64,000 nucleotides of DNA from JACVRW01 sp963820315 (GTDB lineage: Bacteria; Actinomycetota; Thermoleophilia; Solirubrobacterales; Thermoleophilaceae): assembly GCA_963820315.1 (NCBI GenBank), contig CAWFZK010000033.1, positions 52,808 through 116,807 on the forward strand, read 5' to 3'. Positions 1 to 9,988 of this stretch are shown here, piece by piece (positions within the stretch are counted from its first letter, which is position 1; every line of letters begins with the position of its first letter). The notes below the pieces were generated by a model that had not been told where the DNA came from, made no database searches, and was given only the letters and a program-made list of their open reading frames with translations. Position numbers and translations under genes: made by a program.

Positions 1-5
1 AGGCC

Positions 6-578
6 GTGCGGCTCTGGCTGGAGTTCGGCGCGAGGCCGACCGGTCGCAACTGGTATCGAGCGCACAACGCGAGCATCGTCGGCGCCTACTTGCAGCACCG
101 GGAGCTCGCCGAAGCGGAGAGCGCGCCGGAGCGCTTCTTCATGAACGTGGCGCTCGCACGCGTGCTGTATGCGCATGCATTGAATGCGGCGCCGCGGCTG
201 GCGCTGGGGCGATTGGCTCCGGTCGGTCGCCTGGTCGGCGACCCGCGGCTCGGGATGGCGGGAGCGTTTCTCTCACTCGGGCGCGTGCTCCCGGACCGCT
301 ATCCACTCGAGCTCGACGTCGAGCGCTACATCGCTGCCGAGCAACGGCTCGGCCGGGTGCTCGACTACGCGGTGATCGTGCCGCGCCTCCAGCTTCTCTA
401 TGAGTGGTCCGCCGATGAGCTGGCCGAACCGCGCGTGCTCGAGCTCGTTCGCGACGGCAATCCGATCTACGCCTGGCCCTTCGAGGAGCGGCACGTGTGG
501 CGCGAGCGGCGCATGCCGTCCGCAGCGCGCGCGCTTGCACACGTCACACGCCCGTCGAGCCTCAGCGCCGGCGAGTGA
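6..578 (+). CDS. Hypothetical protein, 5'-truncated by window edge
   Basis: I do not recognise this protein. The reading frame is open to the first base of the window, so the GTG at position 6 is only the first possible start and the true N-terminus probably lies upstream. The visible 190 residues are rich in Arg, Leu and Ala, with aromatic/charged stretches such as NWYRAHNAS and PIYAWPFEERHVW. I see no signal peptide, membrane segment or known motif. It ends just before the convergent AraC regulator (7 bp gap). The coding call rests on length and on a plausible amino-acid composition with normal hydrophobic spacing; the opposite-strand frame gives an Arg/Ala-only shadow. Confidence 0.6.
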   Translation: MRLWLEFGARPTGRNWYRAHNASIVGAYLQHRELAEAESAPERFFMNVALARVLYAHALNAAPRLALGRLAPVGRLVGDPRLGMAGAFLSLGRVLPDRYPLELDVERYIAAEQRLGRVLDYAVIVPRLQLLYEWSADELAEPRVLELVRDGNPIYAWPFEERHVWRERRMPSAARALAHVTRPSSLSAGE

Positions 579-584
579 GGTCGC

Positions 585-1481
585 TTAGGCGGCGCGCGCG
601 TAGCGACCCGGCGGCTGGCCCACGTAGCGCCTGAACGCCGTGCTGAAGGTGCTCGCCGAGCCGTAGCCGACGCGTTCAGCGACCTCCGTCAGGGCGAGCT
701 CCCGGCGGCGGAGCAGGTCCTTGGCGAGCGCCATACGCCAGGCGAGCAGGTACTCCATCGGCGGCAGGCCGACCGTGCGATTGAAACGCTCGAAGAACGC
801 GGAACGCGAGAGGGTGGCGGCTCGCGCGAGCTGGGACACCGTCCACGAACGCGCGACCTGGGTGTGCATCTCCCGTATCGCCGGCGCCAGTCGGGCGTCG
901 GCCAGCCCGCGCAACAGTCCGGGGTGCGCGTCCGCACCCGGTGTCGATCGCAGCGCTTCGACGAGCAGCAGCTCCACGAGGCGCGTCAGCACGAAGTCGT
1001 GTCCGGATCGCTCCTCGCTCGACTCCTCGCCGACGAGCCGCACCAGGAGCGACAGCCGCTGCGCGCCCTGCACGTGCAGCACAGCCGGCAGCAATGAGCC
1101 GATCAGGGCAGCATCGGGAGAGTCGAACGCGAAGTAGCCGCCGAGCAGTCGAACGTCGGGCGGTCCGTCCGGCCTCCCGTGGCGGACCTCATCGGTGGAT
1201 GCGGATGCGATCTTCGGATCGATGCGCTCGGGCGTGGCCGGCTCGAAGCCCGACATGGTGAAGCCGGGCGTGGCCGGCAGCAGCACGAAGTCGCCCGCCT
1301 CGATCGTGATCTCAGGATGACCGTCGACGGCGAGACGACAGCTCCCTTCGAGCACGGTGCAGAAGCTCGGCTCGCCGTACTCCGAGTAGCGGACCGCCCA
1401 GCGCCCGGCGCCGCTGATGCGCTTCGAGAACACCGTGCGCGGCCGAAGCAGCGCGATGACTTCGGAGAGAGGATCGCTCAT
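585..1481 (-). CDS. AraC-family transcriptional regulator with N-terminal cupin domain
   Basis: A 298-residue regulator. Residues 1-190 look like the cupin sensor found in AraC-type regulators (GRWAVRYSEYGEPSF, VDGHPEITIEAGDFVLLP). Residues about 195-295 carry the paired helix-turn-helix, ending in the family signature VGYGSASTFSTAFRRYVG followed by QPPGRYAR. It is divergent from a short-chain dehydrogenase across a 73-bp gap that contains a near-perfect dyad. Regulators of this type commonly control the divergent oxidoreductase; that link is inferred from position. The ligand cannot be read from the sequence. Start is an ATG at 1481. Confidence 0.88.
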   Translation of the reverse strand: MSDPLSEVIALLRPRTVFSKRISGAGRWAVRYSEYGEPSFCTVLEGSCRLAVDGHPEITIEAGDFVLLPATPGFTMSGFEPATPERIDPKIASASTDEVRHGRPDGPPDVRLLGGYFAFDSPDAALIGSLLPAVLHVQGAQRLSLLVRLVGEESSEERSGHDFVLTRLVELLLVEALRSTPGADAHPGLLRGLADARLAPAIREMHTQVARSWTVSQLARAATLSRSAFFERFNRTVGLPPMEYLLAWRMALAKDLLRRRELALTEVAERVGYGSASTFSTAFRRYVGQPPGRYARAA

Positions 1482-1504
1482 GCTGGACTCTTGCTAAGAA
1501 AATA

Positions 1505-1529
1505 CGGACTCTACATGGTAGAAAGTCCG
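1505..1529. promoter_or_regulatory. Dyad in the divergent araC/SDR promoter region
   Basis: CGGACT (1505-1510) is repeated inverted as AGTCCG (1524-1529). Nested inside is CTAC (1511-1514), ATG, GTAG (1518-1521). The two centres differ by one base. It lies 25 bp before the SDR start and 23 bp before the AraC start, where an operator is expected. Binding by the adjacent AraC protein is inference; that family more often uses direct repeats, and no convincing -35/-10 pair is visible. Confidence 0.4.
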
Positions 1530-1554
1530 GCCGACGCTCGGTAGCTTCGCCGGC

Positions 1555-2298
1555 ATGAAAACCGTGCTCATCACCGGCTGCTCCTCTGGCTACGGCCTGG
1601 AGACCGCGCGCCGCTTCCATGCCGAGGGCTGGAACGTGGTCGCGACGATGCGAACCCCGCGCGAAGGCGTGCTGCCCGAGTCCGAGCGGCTACGGGTGCT
1701 CGCCCTCGATGTCACGAAACCGGATTCGATCGCGGCTGCGCTCGAGGCGAGTGGGCCGGTCGACGTGCTCGTCAACAACGCGGGCCTCGGGCTCATGGGC
1801 GCCTTCGAGGCGACACCGATGGCGACGACGCGCGAGGTCTTCGAGACCAACACCTTCGGCGTGATGGCAATGACGCAGGCGGTGCTGCCTCAGTTCCGCG
1901 AGCGGCGGTCGGGCGTGGTCGTGAACGTGACCTCGAGCGCCACCCTGGCTCGAATGCCGTTGGTGGGCGTCTACACGGCGAGCAAGACGGCCATCGACGG
2001 CTTCAGCGCATCGCTCGCGCTCGAGCTCGAGGAATTCGACGTGAGGGTGAAGCTGGTCGAGCCCGGCTATGGCCCGACGACCGCGTTCACGAGCAACGGA
2101 GCATCGCGCATGGAGGGCCTGATCCCCGAGGCATACGCGCCCTACGCGCAGCGCGTCATGTCCGATTTCGAGCAGCCGGCCAAGGTGACGCATGAGTCCG
2201 ACGTCGCCGATGCGGTCTGGCGCGCCGCGAACGACGCGACCGGCCAACTGCGGTTCCCGGCAGGCGCCGATTCGGTGGCGCTGACTCAGCTCCGATAG
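1555..2298 (+). CDS. Short-chain dehydrogenase/reductase (classical SDR)
   Basis: A 247-residue NAD(P)-dependent oxidoreductase. The Rossmann glycine motif TGCSSGYG is at residues 7-14, an acidic residue follows beta-strand 3 (LDV, D52), NNAG is at 74-77, and the catalytic set is Ser127/128, Tyr140 and Lys144 (YTASK). Length is normal for the classical subfamily and the gene is complete. The TGCSSG start and MRTP segment resemble the group annotated as SDRs of ketone or retinol type, but the substrate cannot be named. The divergent AraC regulator is the likely controller. Confidence 0.92.
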   Translation: MKTVLITGCSSGYGLETARRFHAEGWNVVATMRTPREGVLPESERLRVLALDVTKPDSIAAALEASGPVDVLVNNAGLGLMGAFEATPMATTREVFETNTFGVMAMTQAVLPQFRERRSGVVVNVTSSATLARMPLVGVYTASKTAIDGFSASLALELEEFDVRVKLVEPGYGPTTAFTSNGASRMEGLIPEAYAPYAQRVMSDFEQPAKVTHESDVADAVWRAANDATGQLRFPAGADSVALTQLR

Positions 2299-2316
2299 CG
2301 AACAGGCGCCCGGTCG

Positions 2317-3390
2317 TCAGCGCATGGCGCGGCCTCGCGCGACCGCGATCAGGTCGCTGAGGACGCCCTGTCCGGCGAGCTCCGGTCCAGCGCCGGGTCC
2401 TGTGATGGTGACCTCACCGACGGGACTTGCCTGGCACACGACCGCGTTGGTGGTCCCCTCGACATTTGCGAGCTGATCCTCGGGCTCGACGAGCTCGGGC
2501 GCGACACGGGCGCTCACGGTCCCCGCTCCGCCCGGCTCGGAGAACTCGAGCGTCGCCACGTGCTTGACTCGCGCCCCACTCGCGGCGGCCTGGTCGAAGT
2601 CGTCTCGAGGGATGTCCACGATCCCGCGGCAGGGAACCTGATCGATTCGAAGCTGCCTGCCGAAGACGAGGCTCGACAGGATCATCACCTTCGCCACCGT
2701 GTCATGGCCCTCGACGTCCGCGGCCGGGTCGCGCTCGGCCAGTCCCGCCGCCTGGGCCTCGGCGAGGGCGTCCTCGTAGGACCTGCCTTCGCTCATCCGA
2801 GAGAGAATGAAGTTGGCGGTCGCGTTGAGCAGACCGCGGAGCGCCATCGGGACCGCTCCCGCCAGGCCGTCGACCAGTCCGCTGAGCACCGGCGTGCCGG
2901 ACATGACCGTCGACTCGGCGCGAAACGCAACCCCGCGGCTGCGAGCGAGGCTCGCGAGCTCCACTCCGTGCAGCGCCACGGGCCACTTGTTCGACGTCAC
3001 GACCGGGATCGCTCGCTCGAGCGCCTCGCGCATGTGCGCGAGGCCAGGCTCCCCGGCCGCGGACGAGCTGGCTGTGACCTCGACAAGGAGGTCTGCCTCG
3101 GTGGCGCGGAGCCCCTCGAGGGCGCTCGGCCATCGGCTGACGCCGGGAAGCTCGGCGATCGATCTCCCGCTGGAGGCCAGCCCCAGCACGGCGGCGAGAT
3201 CAAGCCCGTCCCGGTCATGAATGAACCCGTCCCGCGCGTTGGCGAGACCGACGACGGTCACGCCGGCTCCGTACTGGGCCGCAAGTCGCGCCGCCTGCAG
3301 GTCGAGGACCCGGGCGAGCCACTGACCCACCGTGCCAAAGCCGACGAGCCAGATCCGCAGCGGCTTCAAGCCCTGTCCGACAGGTCGCAT
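2317..3390 (-). CDS. hom: Homoserine dehydrogenase, short form without ACT domain
   Basis: Reduces aspartate semialdehyde to homoserine in the threonine/methionine branch. In 357 residues I see the Rossmann motif GFGTVG (17-22), the conserved Lys in TSNKW (K135), GLLNATANFIL, and the catalytic region AERDPAADVEGHDTVAK (218-234). There is no C-terminal ACT domain, so the usual threonine feedback domain is absent, as in short archaeal and some bacterial forms. The frame stays open upstream to 3750, but the protein family begins at about MRPVGQGLKPLRIWLVGFGT, so I place the start at the ATG at 3390. It is divergent from the SRPBCC gene. Confidence 0.88.
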   Translation of the reverse strand: MRPVGQGLKPLRIWLVGFGTVGQWLARVLDLQAARLAAQYGAGVTVVGLANARDGFIHDRDGLDLAAVLGLASSGRSIAELPGVSRWPSALEGLRATEADLLVEVTASSSAAGEPGLAHMREALERAIPVVTSNKWPVALHGVELASLARSRGVAFRAESTVMSGTPVLSGLVDGLAGAVPMALRGLLNATANFILSRMSEGRSYEDALAEAQAAGLAERDPAADVEGHDTVAKVMILSSLVFGRQLRIDQVPCRGIVDIPRDDFDQAAASGARVKHVATLEFSEPGGAGTVSARVAPELVEPEDQLANVEGTTNAVVCQASPVGEVTITGPGAGPELAGQGVLSDLIAVARGRAMR

Positions 3391-3507
3391 GCGAGGACGG
3401 TACGTTCGCACGATGTCGGCCCGGGCGTCCGTTGTGGTCGTTTCGCGCCGGGCGCCGGATAGCCGCGCGTCGGAATTATCGAGCCGCATCCGGCGTCTAC
3501 CGGTTAC

Positions 3508-3949
3508 ATGAGGCCTCTTCGAATTGAGTCTCAGCGGCGCTTCCCGGTTTCGGTCGCCGACGGCTACGCGTACATCACGGATCCCCTCCGCTGGCCCGAG
3601 TACTGGCCGCGCTTCGTGCGCCTCGATCCGGACTCGCGCTGGCGCACAGCCAGGCGACCGGGCCCGGATAACGCTGCGGCTGCTCGGTCGCGAAGTCGAG
3701 CTCGACATGACGCTCGAGCGCATCGAGCCGGGCAAACTCGTCGAGTACACGAGCGTGCAGCGCGGGCTTCCCGCCGCACGCCACCGGCGTCACTTCGACG
3801 AGTCCGGCGGCGAGCTCGACTATCGCGTCGTGGTGGAGTACTCCTCGCGGCCCGGCTGGCGGGGCATCCTGGACCGCACGGTCGTGCGGCGCGCGATCGC
3901 GCGCACGGTCGACGAGACCTTGGCGAACCTAGGCCGGCTACTCACGTAG
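3508..3949 (+). CDS. SRPBCC-family protein, interrupted by one frameshift
   Basis: A START/polyketide-cyclase-fold protein of about 146 residues. The N-terminal half (SVADGYAYITDPLRWPEYWPRF) reads in one frame from the ATG at 3508. From about 3645 the rest (RITLRLLGREVELDMTLERI, GGELDYRVVVEYSSRPGW, ending LGRLLT) reads in the next frame. Removing one base near 3640-3655 restores one continuous domain. These proteins usually bind hydrophobic ligands; no ligand can be assigned. It sits 53 bp before the metallopeptidase, and the shared upstream frame makes the two look like one long open frame, which is an artefact. Confidence 0.7.
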
Positions 3950-4002
3950 GGATCCGCTCGGGCCTTAGACGGCGTTTAGCGCCGGTAGCCACGGTTCCGC
4001 GC

Positions 4003-4779
4003 ATGAATTCTCGGAAACGCCGCCGGCTGCTCGCCGGCACCGGAGTGCTGCTGGCCCTCGCGCTTGCAGGTGCCTGGCAGCTGCTCGGCTCCGCCGAGGC
4101 CGAGCCCGCACCGCAGAACCTCGTCCTCGGCACGACTGACGCCGAAGAGCCGGAGACGATCGAGCAATTCCTGACCGCCGTAACGACGGACGTCGACACC
4201 TACTGGACAGGCGTGTTCGAGGAGTCGGGCCTACCGGAACCTCGGGTCGCCTACTACTGGATTCCCTCCGGCGGCAGCGCGGCCAGCGCGTGTGGCGATG
4301 AGAGCGGCACCCTCGGCGACAGCGCCGCGGCCTACTGCATGGCCGACGACACGATCTACATCTCAGAGCAGTTCGCGAGTGGCATCTACAGCGGTGCGCT
4401 CGACGAGGCGCTCCCGGGGAGCTCGCAGGGATACGGGCAGACGGTCGGCGACTTCGCTGTCGCATACATCGTGGCGCACGAGTACGGCCACCAGATTCAG
4501 GACGAGCTCGGCATCTTTCAGGAGTACGGCGCGACGTTGCCGACGATGGCTTTCGAGCTCCAGGCGGACTGCTACGCCGGTACCTGGGCGGCGAGCGCCT
4601 ATGAGGAGAATCGGCTCGAGGAGGGTGACCTTCAGGAAGCGCTCGACGCCGCGCTGGCGGTTGGCGATTTCGACGCCGGCAGCCCCGGCCATCACGGCAC
4701 GCCCGAGCAGCGCGAGGCGGCGTGGTACAGCGGCTTCCAGTCGGGCGACCCGTCGGAGTGCAGCTCGTATCTCCAGTGA
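4003..4779 (+). CDS. Membrane-anchored neutral zinc metallopeptidase (YpfJ-like)
   Basis: A 258-residue protease of the putative neutral zinc metallopeptidase family. A positively charged N-terminus (MNSRKRRRLL) is followed by a single membrane segment or uncleaved signal at about 10-28. The catalytic HEYGH is at 159-163 with the third-ligand region FELQADCYAG about 25 residues later, then GSPGHHGTPEQREAAWYSGF, which is characteristic of the family. Extracytoplasmic Cys pairs (SACGDES, AYCMADD, ADCYAG, SECSS) may form disulfides. The ATG at 4003 directly precedes the signal segment; the frame upstream belongs to the frameshifted neighbour. Confidence 0.9.
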   Translation: MNSRKRRRLLAGTGVLLALALAGAWQLLGSAEAEPAPQNLVLGTTDAEEPETIEQFLTAVTTDVDTYWTGVFEESGLPEPRVAYYWIPSGGSAASACGDESGTLGDSAAAYCMADDTIYISEQFASGIYSGALDEALPGSSQGYGQTVGDFAVAYIVAHEYGHQIQDELGIFQEYGATLPTMAFELQADCYAGTWAASAYEENRLEEGDLQEALDAALAVGDFDAGSPGHHGTPEQREAAWYSGFQSGDPSECSSYLQ

Positions 4780-4794
4780 TGGCCGGCCGCGAGC

Positions 4795-7700
4795 TCAGAT
4801 CCTGACCGTGATCCGGCGTGTCAGCTTCGGCTTGACGCGCAGCCGTGCCGCGGCGCTCGTGCGCCCGTCCTTCGCCTCGGCGCGCACCCGGATCTCGGCG
4901 CCGAGGCGCGCGTCGTAGAAGGGGACGCGCGTCGAGGTGCCGCGGACGCTGCGGGTGAGCACGCGGCCGTCGCCGACCTTCACGGTCAGCCTGTAGCGCG
5001 CCGCCTCGGGCACCCTGCGCCAGCTCAGCGCGAGCCCGGCGCGCCGCACGCGCGCGCGCACGGCGCCGGGAGCGGGCACGCGCGGCGGCGCCGGCGCGAC
5101 GTAGCTCGTGAGCGCGACGCGGCGGCGCGGCATGCCGTTCTGCTCGACGATCGCGAACACGCGCCGCTTGCCGGCCGTCCCGTGGCCCTTCGGGAAGCGG
5201 AGCGCGCCGTGGGTGCCGGTCGCCACGCCGATCTGCCGGCCGACCGTGCGGCCCTCCTCGAAGAAGGTCACGCGCTGGCCCGGGACCGGGGCGACCCGGT
5301 ACACGAGCCGGCGCCCGGCGCCGTGGCCGCGGACGCGTGCGAGCACGCGCGACTGCGGCAGGTCGCGCCGCGTCGACAGCGCGCGGATCGCGGGAGAGCC
5401 CGGTTGCGTCTCGATCGTCCAGACGCCGGCGGGCGGGCGCCCGCGCACGGTGAGGATGCTGCGGCGGGCGCGCTCGAGGTGCAGGAGCGAGGCCGCCCGG
5501 CTGCCCTGTGAGGGGCTGCCGTCGTCGACGTACCTGCGCCCGCGCGGGTCCGTGACGGTGATGCGCGGCGCGCCGCCGGCGCCGTCGACCTCGAACGAGA
5601 TGGCCCGGCGTCCGGACGGGACGCGCACCCGCGTGCGGGTAGTCGCCCCGAGCGGCGCGAAGCGCCCCGCGTCCGCGGTGCTCATCGCCGCGAGTGGGAG
5701 CGGGAGGTGGCGAGAGATGTAGACCGAGGTGCCGGTCAGGTCGCAGCCGCCGAAGACCTCACCGCTGCCCGTCTTCCAGTTGTACTCAAAGCCCGCGATG
5801 GTGGCGCAGCCGGCGACGCCCTTCGACGAGACGAGTCCCTGCATGTTGAAGCAGAAGACCAGGCAGAACTCGCCCTTGCCGTAGAACTGGAACGCGAACT
5901 TCGGCTCGAAGTAGACGAGCCCCTCGACGCTCGCCGAGACCGACGCGATCACGAGATCCCAGTCGAAGCCGCCGCCGACCGCGACCTTGAAGAGGTCGTT
6001 GCCCTTGTGCATGTCGAAGTAGGCGCTCGCGAGCTCCCAGTCGTCGAACAGCGTCACGTTGCCCGCGGCCCGGAACCAGGTCTCGGCCTGCTTGGCGACG
6101 TAGTTGTTCGCGCCGCAGCCGGAGGCCTTGTCGCCGCCCTCCAGGATCGCGATCAGGAAGCAGGCGTTGACCCCGATCACGCCGTTGACCGGCACGTGCA
6201 GGCCGACCTTGCCCTGCAGCGTGAACGGCTTCGACGTGCCCGCCACCTGCAGGCAGTTGAAGCCGACCCACGGTGGCACGATCGGCAGGTCCGACGGCAG
6301 CTTGAGCGTGGCGCCGCCGTGCTGGAAGCTGCCGCCCTCGCTGATCGAAAAGCCCGACGGACCGCCCTTGCCGCACGTGATCGATGACTGGCCCGGGGGC
6401 AGGTAGGGCGCGTCGAGGCCGGCGCCGAACAGCAGGATCGTGCCGCCGCCGAACCAGCCGCCGCCGTAGGACGGCCTTGCGATGGTTGATCTCGACGTCC
6501 TCCGTCTCGAACGGGCCGATCGACGCGTCGGGCAGCTGCATCGTGAAGTCGACCTCGTCATTCGCGGACGCGGAGGCCTGTACCGGGTTCAGCGACACCT
6601 CGCCCGTGCCCGTGAAGACCTCGGGCAGCTTCAGCGTGAGGCGCGCAAGCGCCGGCTTGGCGCCCGGGAAGAAGTAGAAGTGGCCGCCCTTCACGTTCAG
6701 GCCCGCCACCGAGTTCGGCCCGGCGCTGATCAGGTTCCCGCCGCCGCTGTAGGGCTCGTAGGGCAGGTCGATCGCGCTCTTCCCGAGCTCCGGGATGAAC
6801 TTGGCCTTGGGGAGGCTGAGCGTGTCGCCCGGATGGACGGGCTGCAGCTGCAGGATGTCCGGCAGTCCGCCGTTCTCGTAGTTGCCGGGGCCCCAGCGGA
6901 AGGTGATGAAGAGGCCGCTCTCCCAGCCGCCCGGCGTGATCGCCGTGATCTTGGCGCTGCCCGGGTGGACGAGCGGCTCGATCCAGTTCGAGCGCGCGTC
7001 GACCTTGACGCCGCCCATGATCAGGTGGTCGCCCGCGAAGGGGCGGTAGGTGGTGCAGCAGACGCCCTTCGAGGCCACGGCGTCCGAGCCGGGCTGCGCC
7101 GGCGGGATCTTGATGAAGCAGTGGTCCGACGTCGTGACGGACACTCCGTTCAGCTTCACCGGCCCGCAGTGGGTGGCGGTCACCTTCAGCTTGATCGTCT
7201 TCTTCACGTACCACGTGGAGGTGAACGACTTGGCGGCGCTCGCGCCCTGACTCGAGCCGGGCACGATGGCGCTCGTCTTCGTCACGCGCGCCGTGAGGCT
7301 GACGTTGTAGAGCCCGCCCGACTTGTAGGTGTGCGTGAGCACCTCGGGCGCCGTGCCGTTCTTGTCGAGCTGGGCCGGCGCCTTCGTCCCGTCGCCGAAG
7401 TTCCACTGGATCGGCGTGACCTTGGCCTTCGACTTCTCGAACAGCTGCTTCGAGTCGTTCAGGAGCTCCTCGAGGCATGGCCCGCCCTGGCTCGCCTGTG
7501 CTACAGCCTGGCCGCCGGCCTGCGGCCCGAACTGGCTGCCGAGGTCACCGGCGTCGGGCAGGCCGACCGGGTAGCCCAGGTCGAGCTTCTGCTGGACGCT
7601 CAGCTTGTACTTGTCGTGGCCTGCCACGAGCGGCGTGCAGTCGGCCCGCGTCTCGGGCGCCTGCGAGCTGAACGTGATCGGGAAGCCCTCCAGCTCGTAG

Positions 7701-9809
7701 CCGCTCACCGAGATCTGCGGGCAGGCGACATCGTCGTCCTCCGCGCATTCGGTCGCGGACACCGAGTCGTCATCCGGGTCGAGCTGCGTCACGCCTGTCC
7801 CGACTGCCACGTCCGCCTGCGTCGTCGTCTTGACGCCGTCCGCGGTCACGGCGCTGACCGCCACGGGAAAGACGCCCGAGCGCGGGAAGGTGCGCGTGAA
7901 GGTGTTCTTCGCGGTCAGGTCGCTCCCCTTGCTGACGAGCACCGCCGTGCCGAGCTGCGGGGGCCCGGCTGACGACAGCGCGCGCCGGCCGCGCCGATTG
8001 GGGACGCCGTGCAACGCCAGCCGGACGCGTGGATGCACCGGCTTGAGGCGACCGAAGTCCCAGGAGAAGTGCGAGATGGGCGAGTGGCTGTCGTGCAGGT
8101 TCGCGAGCTTGAAGGTCACCTTCTGGCCCGGCTTCGGATTCAGCGGCGACCAGACGAGCTGCGACATCAGCGGGCGGTCGACCAGCACGTCCTGCTCGTA
8201 CTCGCGCCGACCGGCCGGACGCGTCCAGCGTGCGCAGGCCGACGCGGATGCGGCCGGGCTTCGTGAACGCGTGGCGCACCAAGCGCTCGCCGGCGGCGTC
8301 GTCGAAGTCGCCGTCTCCGTCGAGCTCCCAGCGGCGCTCGACGACGCGCGCGCTCGTCGCGGGGGCCGTGAACAGCGCGGGCTCGCCGAAGGTCACGGCG
8401 GAGGGGCCGAGCCGCGGCGCGGGGCCGTCGTCGGCGGGCGGAGACTCGGGCGTCGAGGGCGGCGCCGGCGGCTCGCTTGCGACGAGGTAGCGCGCCAGCA
8501 GCACGTTCGGGCTGCCGAGCCGGGGATCGCTGCGGCCGGCGGTCACGATCTTGCCGTCGTCCTGCAGGGCGATGCCGTTGGCCTCGCCGCGCGGAGTCAG
8601 GGCGATCCCACCACCCGCGAATGAGGAGTCGAGGCCGCCGTTCGCACCGACGCGCGCGACCATCATCCTGGTCTCGCCGCCGTCCGCGACGTGGCCGGCG
8701 ATCACGAGCCGCCCGCTCGCGTCGACGGTCAGGGCGTGGCCGGCCGCCTCGCGCGCGGAGCCGATCGCGAACAGCTGGCTGCCGCTTCCGTTGAAGCCGC
8801 GGTCGAGTGCGCCGGCGTCGGTGTAGCGGGCCAGCGCGAGCTTGCGCACCCCGCCGTCGAGCGCCGAGCCGGCGAGCGTGGGCTTCCCGCCGACTATCTC
8901 GAGCGCCAGCGCGCGCGGGTCGCCGCCGTCGCCGAGCGGCGTGAGCGTGAAGCCGTCGCCGCCAAAGCTGCCGTCGAGCGCGCCGCTCGTCGTCAGGCGC
9001 GCCGCGAGCAGCCCTCGGGCGCCGGCGGCGTTCGTCGCGGATCCGGCCAGCACCGGCCGGTCCGCGCTGTCGATCGCCACGTCGAGCGCCTCCGACGACG
9101 GCGCCGCCGCGAAGTCGGGCAGCCCCACGCCGGGCGGCGAGCCGGACGGGCTGAAGGTCGCATCGAGCGCCCCGGCCCCGGTGAGCCGCGCGACGAACGC
9201 ACGCTCCCTGCCGCCCGCCGTGACCGCGCCCGCGACGACGATCCGGCCCTGCGAGTCGAGCGCGAGGCCGGAGGCGCCGAGCGCGGTCGCGCCGGCGAGC
9301 GGTTCGATCAGCCGAACGCCAGGCTGGGCGCCGGGCAGGTTGAAGCTCGAGTCGGGCACGCCAGCCGCGCTCAGCCGTGCGACGAACAGCTTCAGGACAC
9401 CGCCGTCGCGCGCGTAGCCGGCGACCACGAGCCGCCCGGCGCCGTCGCGGGCGAGCGCCTGCGCCTCGGCCTCGCCGCCGTCGCCGATCGCCATCAGGAC
9501 GGGGCTGCCCGCCGCGAACCCCGGGTCGGGCGCGCCGCTCGGTGTGAAGCGGGCGAGCATCGCCTTCAGCTGAGCACCGTCGGCTGCCCCGCCGGCCACC
9601 TGGAGGGCGCCGCCCGGCAGGCGCACGAGCGCTGCGGCGGACGAGCCCGTTCCGGATCCCGGCGCGGAGCTCACGAGACCATCCGAGTCGAACGAGGGGT
9701 CGAGGTCCCCGGGTGCCGCGGATGCCAATCCGACCAGCGCCGCCGCCGCGGCCAGCGCCGCGATCAAAAGGGCTGTGGAGGTGCGTCGTTGCAGTCGAGT
9801 CCTTCGCAC
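4795..9809 (-). CDS. Giant secreted delta-60-repeat/PKD protein (about 1,670 aa), two frameshifts
   Basis: One long secreted protein read in three frames: 9809 to about 8205, then to about 6485, then to 4795. Removing one base at each junction joins them (DASGRS to EYEQDVLVDRP; VEINHRK to PSYGGGWFGGG). A perfect AGGAGG at 9815-9820, five bases before GTG 9809, fixes the start. Residues 1-32 are a signal peptide ending LVGLASA. Next come about seven delta-60-type repeats (DPSFDSDG, DSSFAGGG, DGSFGGDG, each followed by ALVRLPGG-like strands), then PKD-like domains (WELDGDGDFDD; FSWDFG; QWNFGDGT). A long cysteine-containing beta region follows, with a C-terminal Arg-rich Ig/FN3-like pair (LALSWRRVPEAARYRL). 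No catalytic motif is visible. A cell-surface or matrix role is inferred. Confidence 0.75.
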
Positions 9810-9988
9810 TGCGTCCTCCTGTGCTCGCTTGCGGACGAGTGTGCTCGCACGTACCGCAAAGCGCAGTACCAAGCTGGTCTCGATCAGGTCTCAGCACCAG
9901 ACTGGCCACACCCGTATCCCCGGGGCGGGGACGGCGCCCCGATCGGCAGCCGGTTTCACGACGGTCCGCGGGGGATAAGCGGCTCCTA

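Noticed and set aside
6482..7972. Long plus-strand open frame of 496 codons opposite the giant secreted protein
   Set aside because: Composition is almost only Arg, Ala, Gly, Leu, Val and Asp without domains; it mirrors the real minus-strand gene, as do similar frames at 12157-13572, 31463-32809, 36934-39156 and 41500-42711.
9910..9930. TCCCC/GGGGA hairpin in the gap before the 9989 permease
   Set aside because: It lies upstream of two divergent genes, where a terminator has no role, and G/C runs like this are common here.
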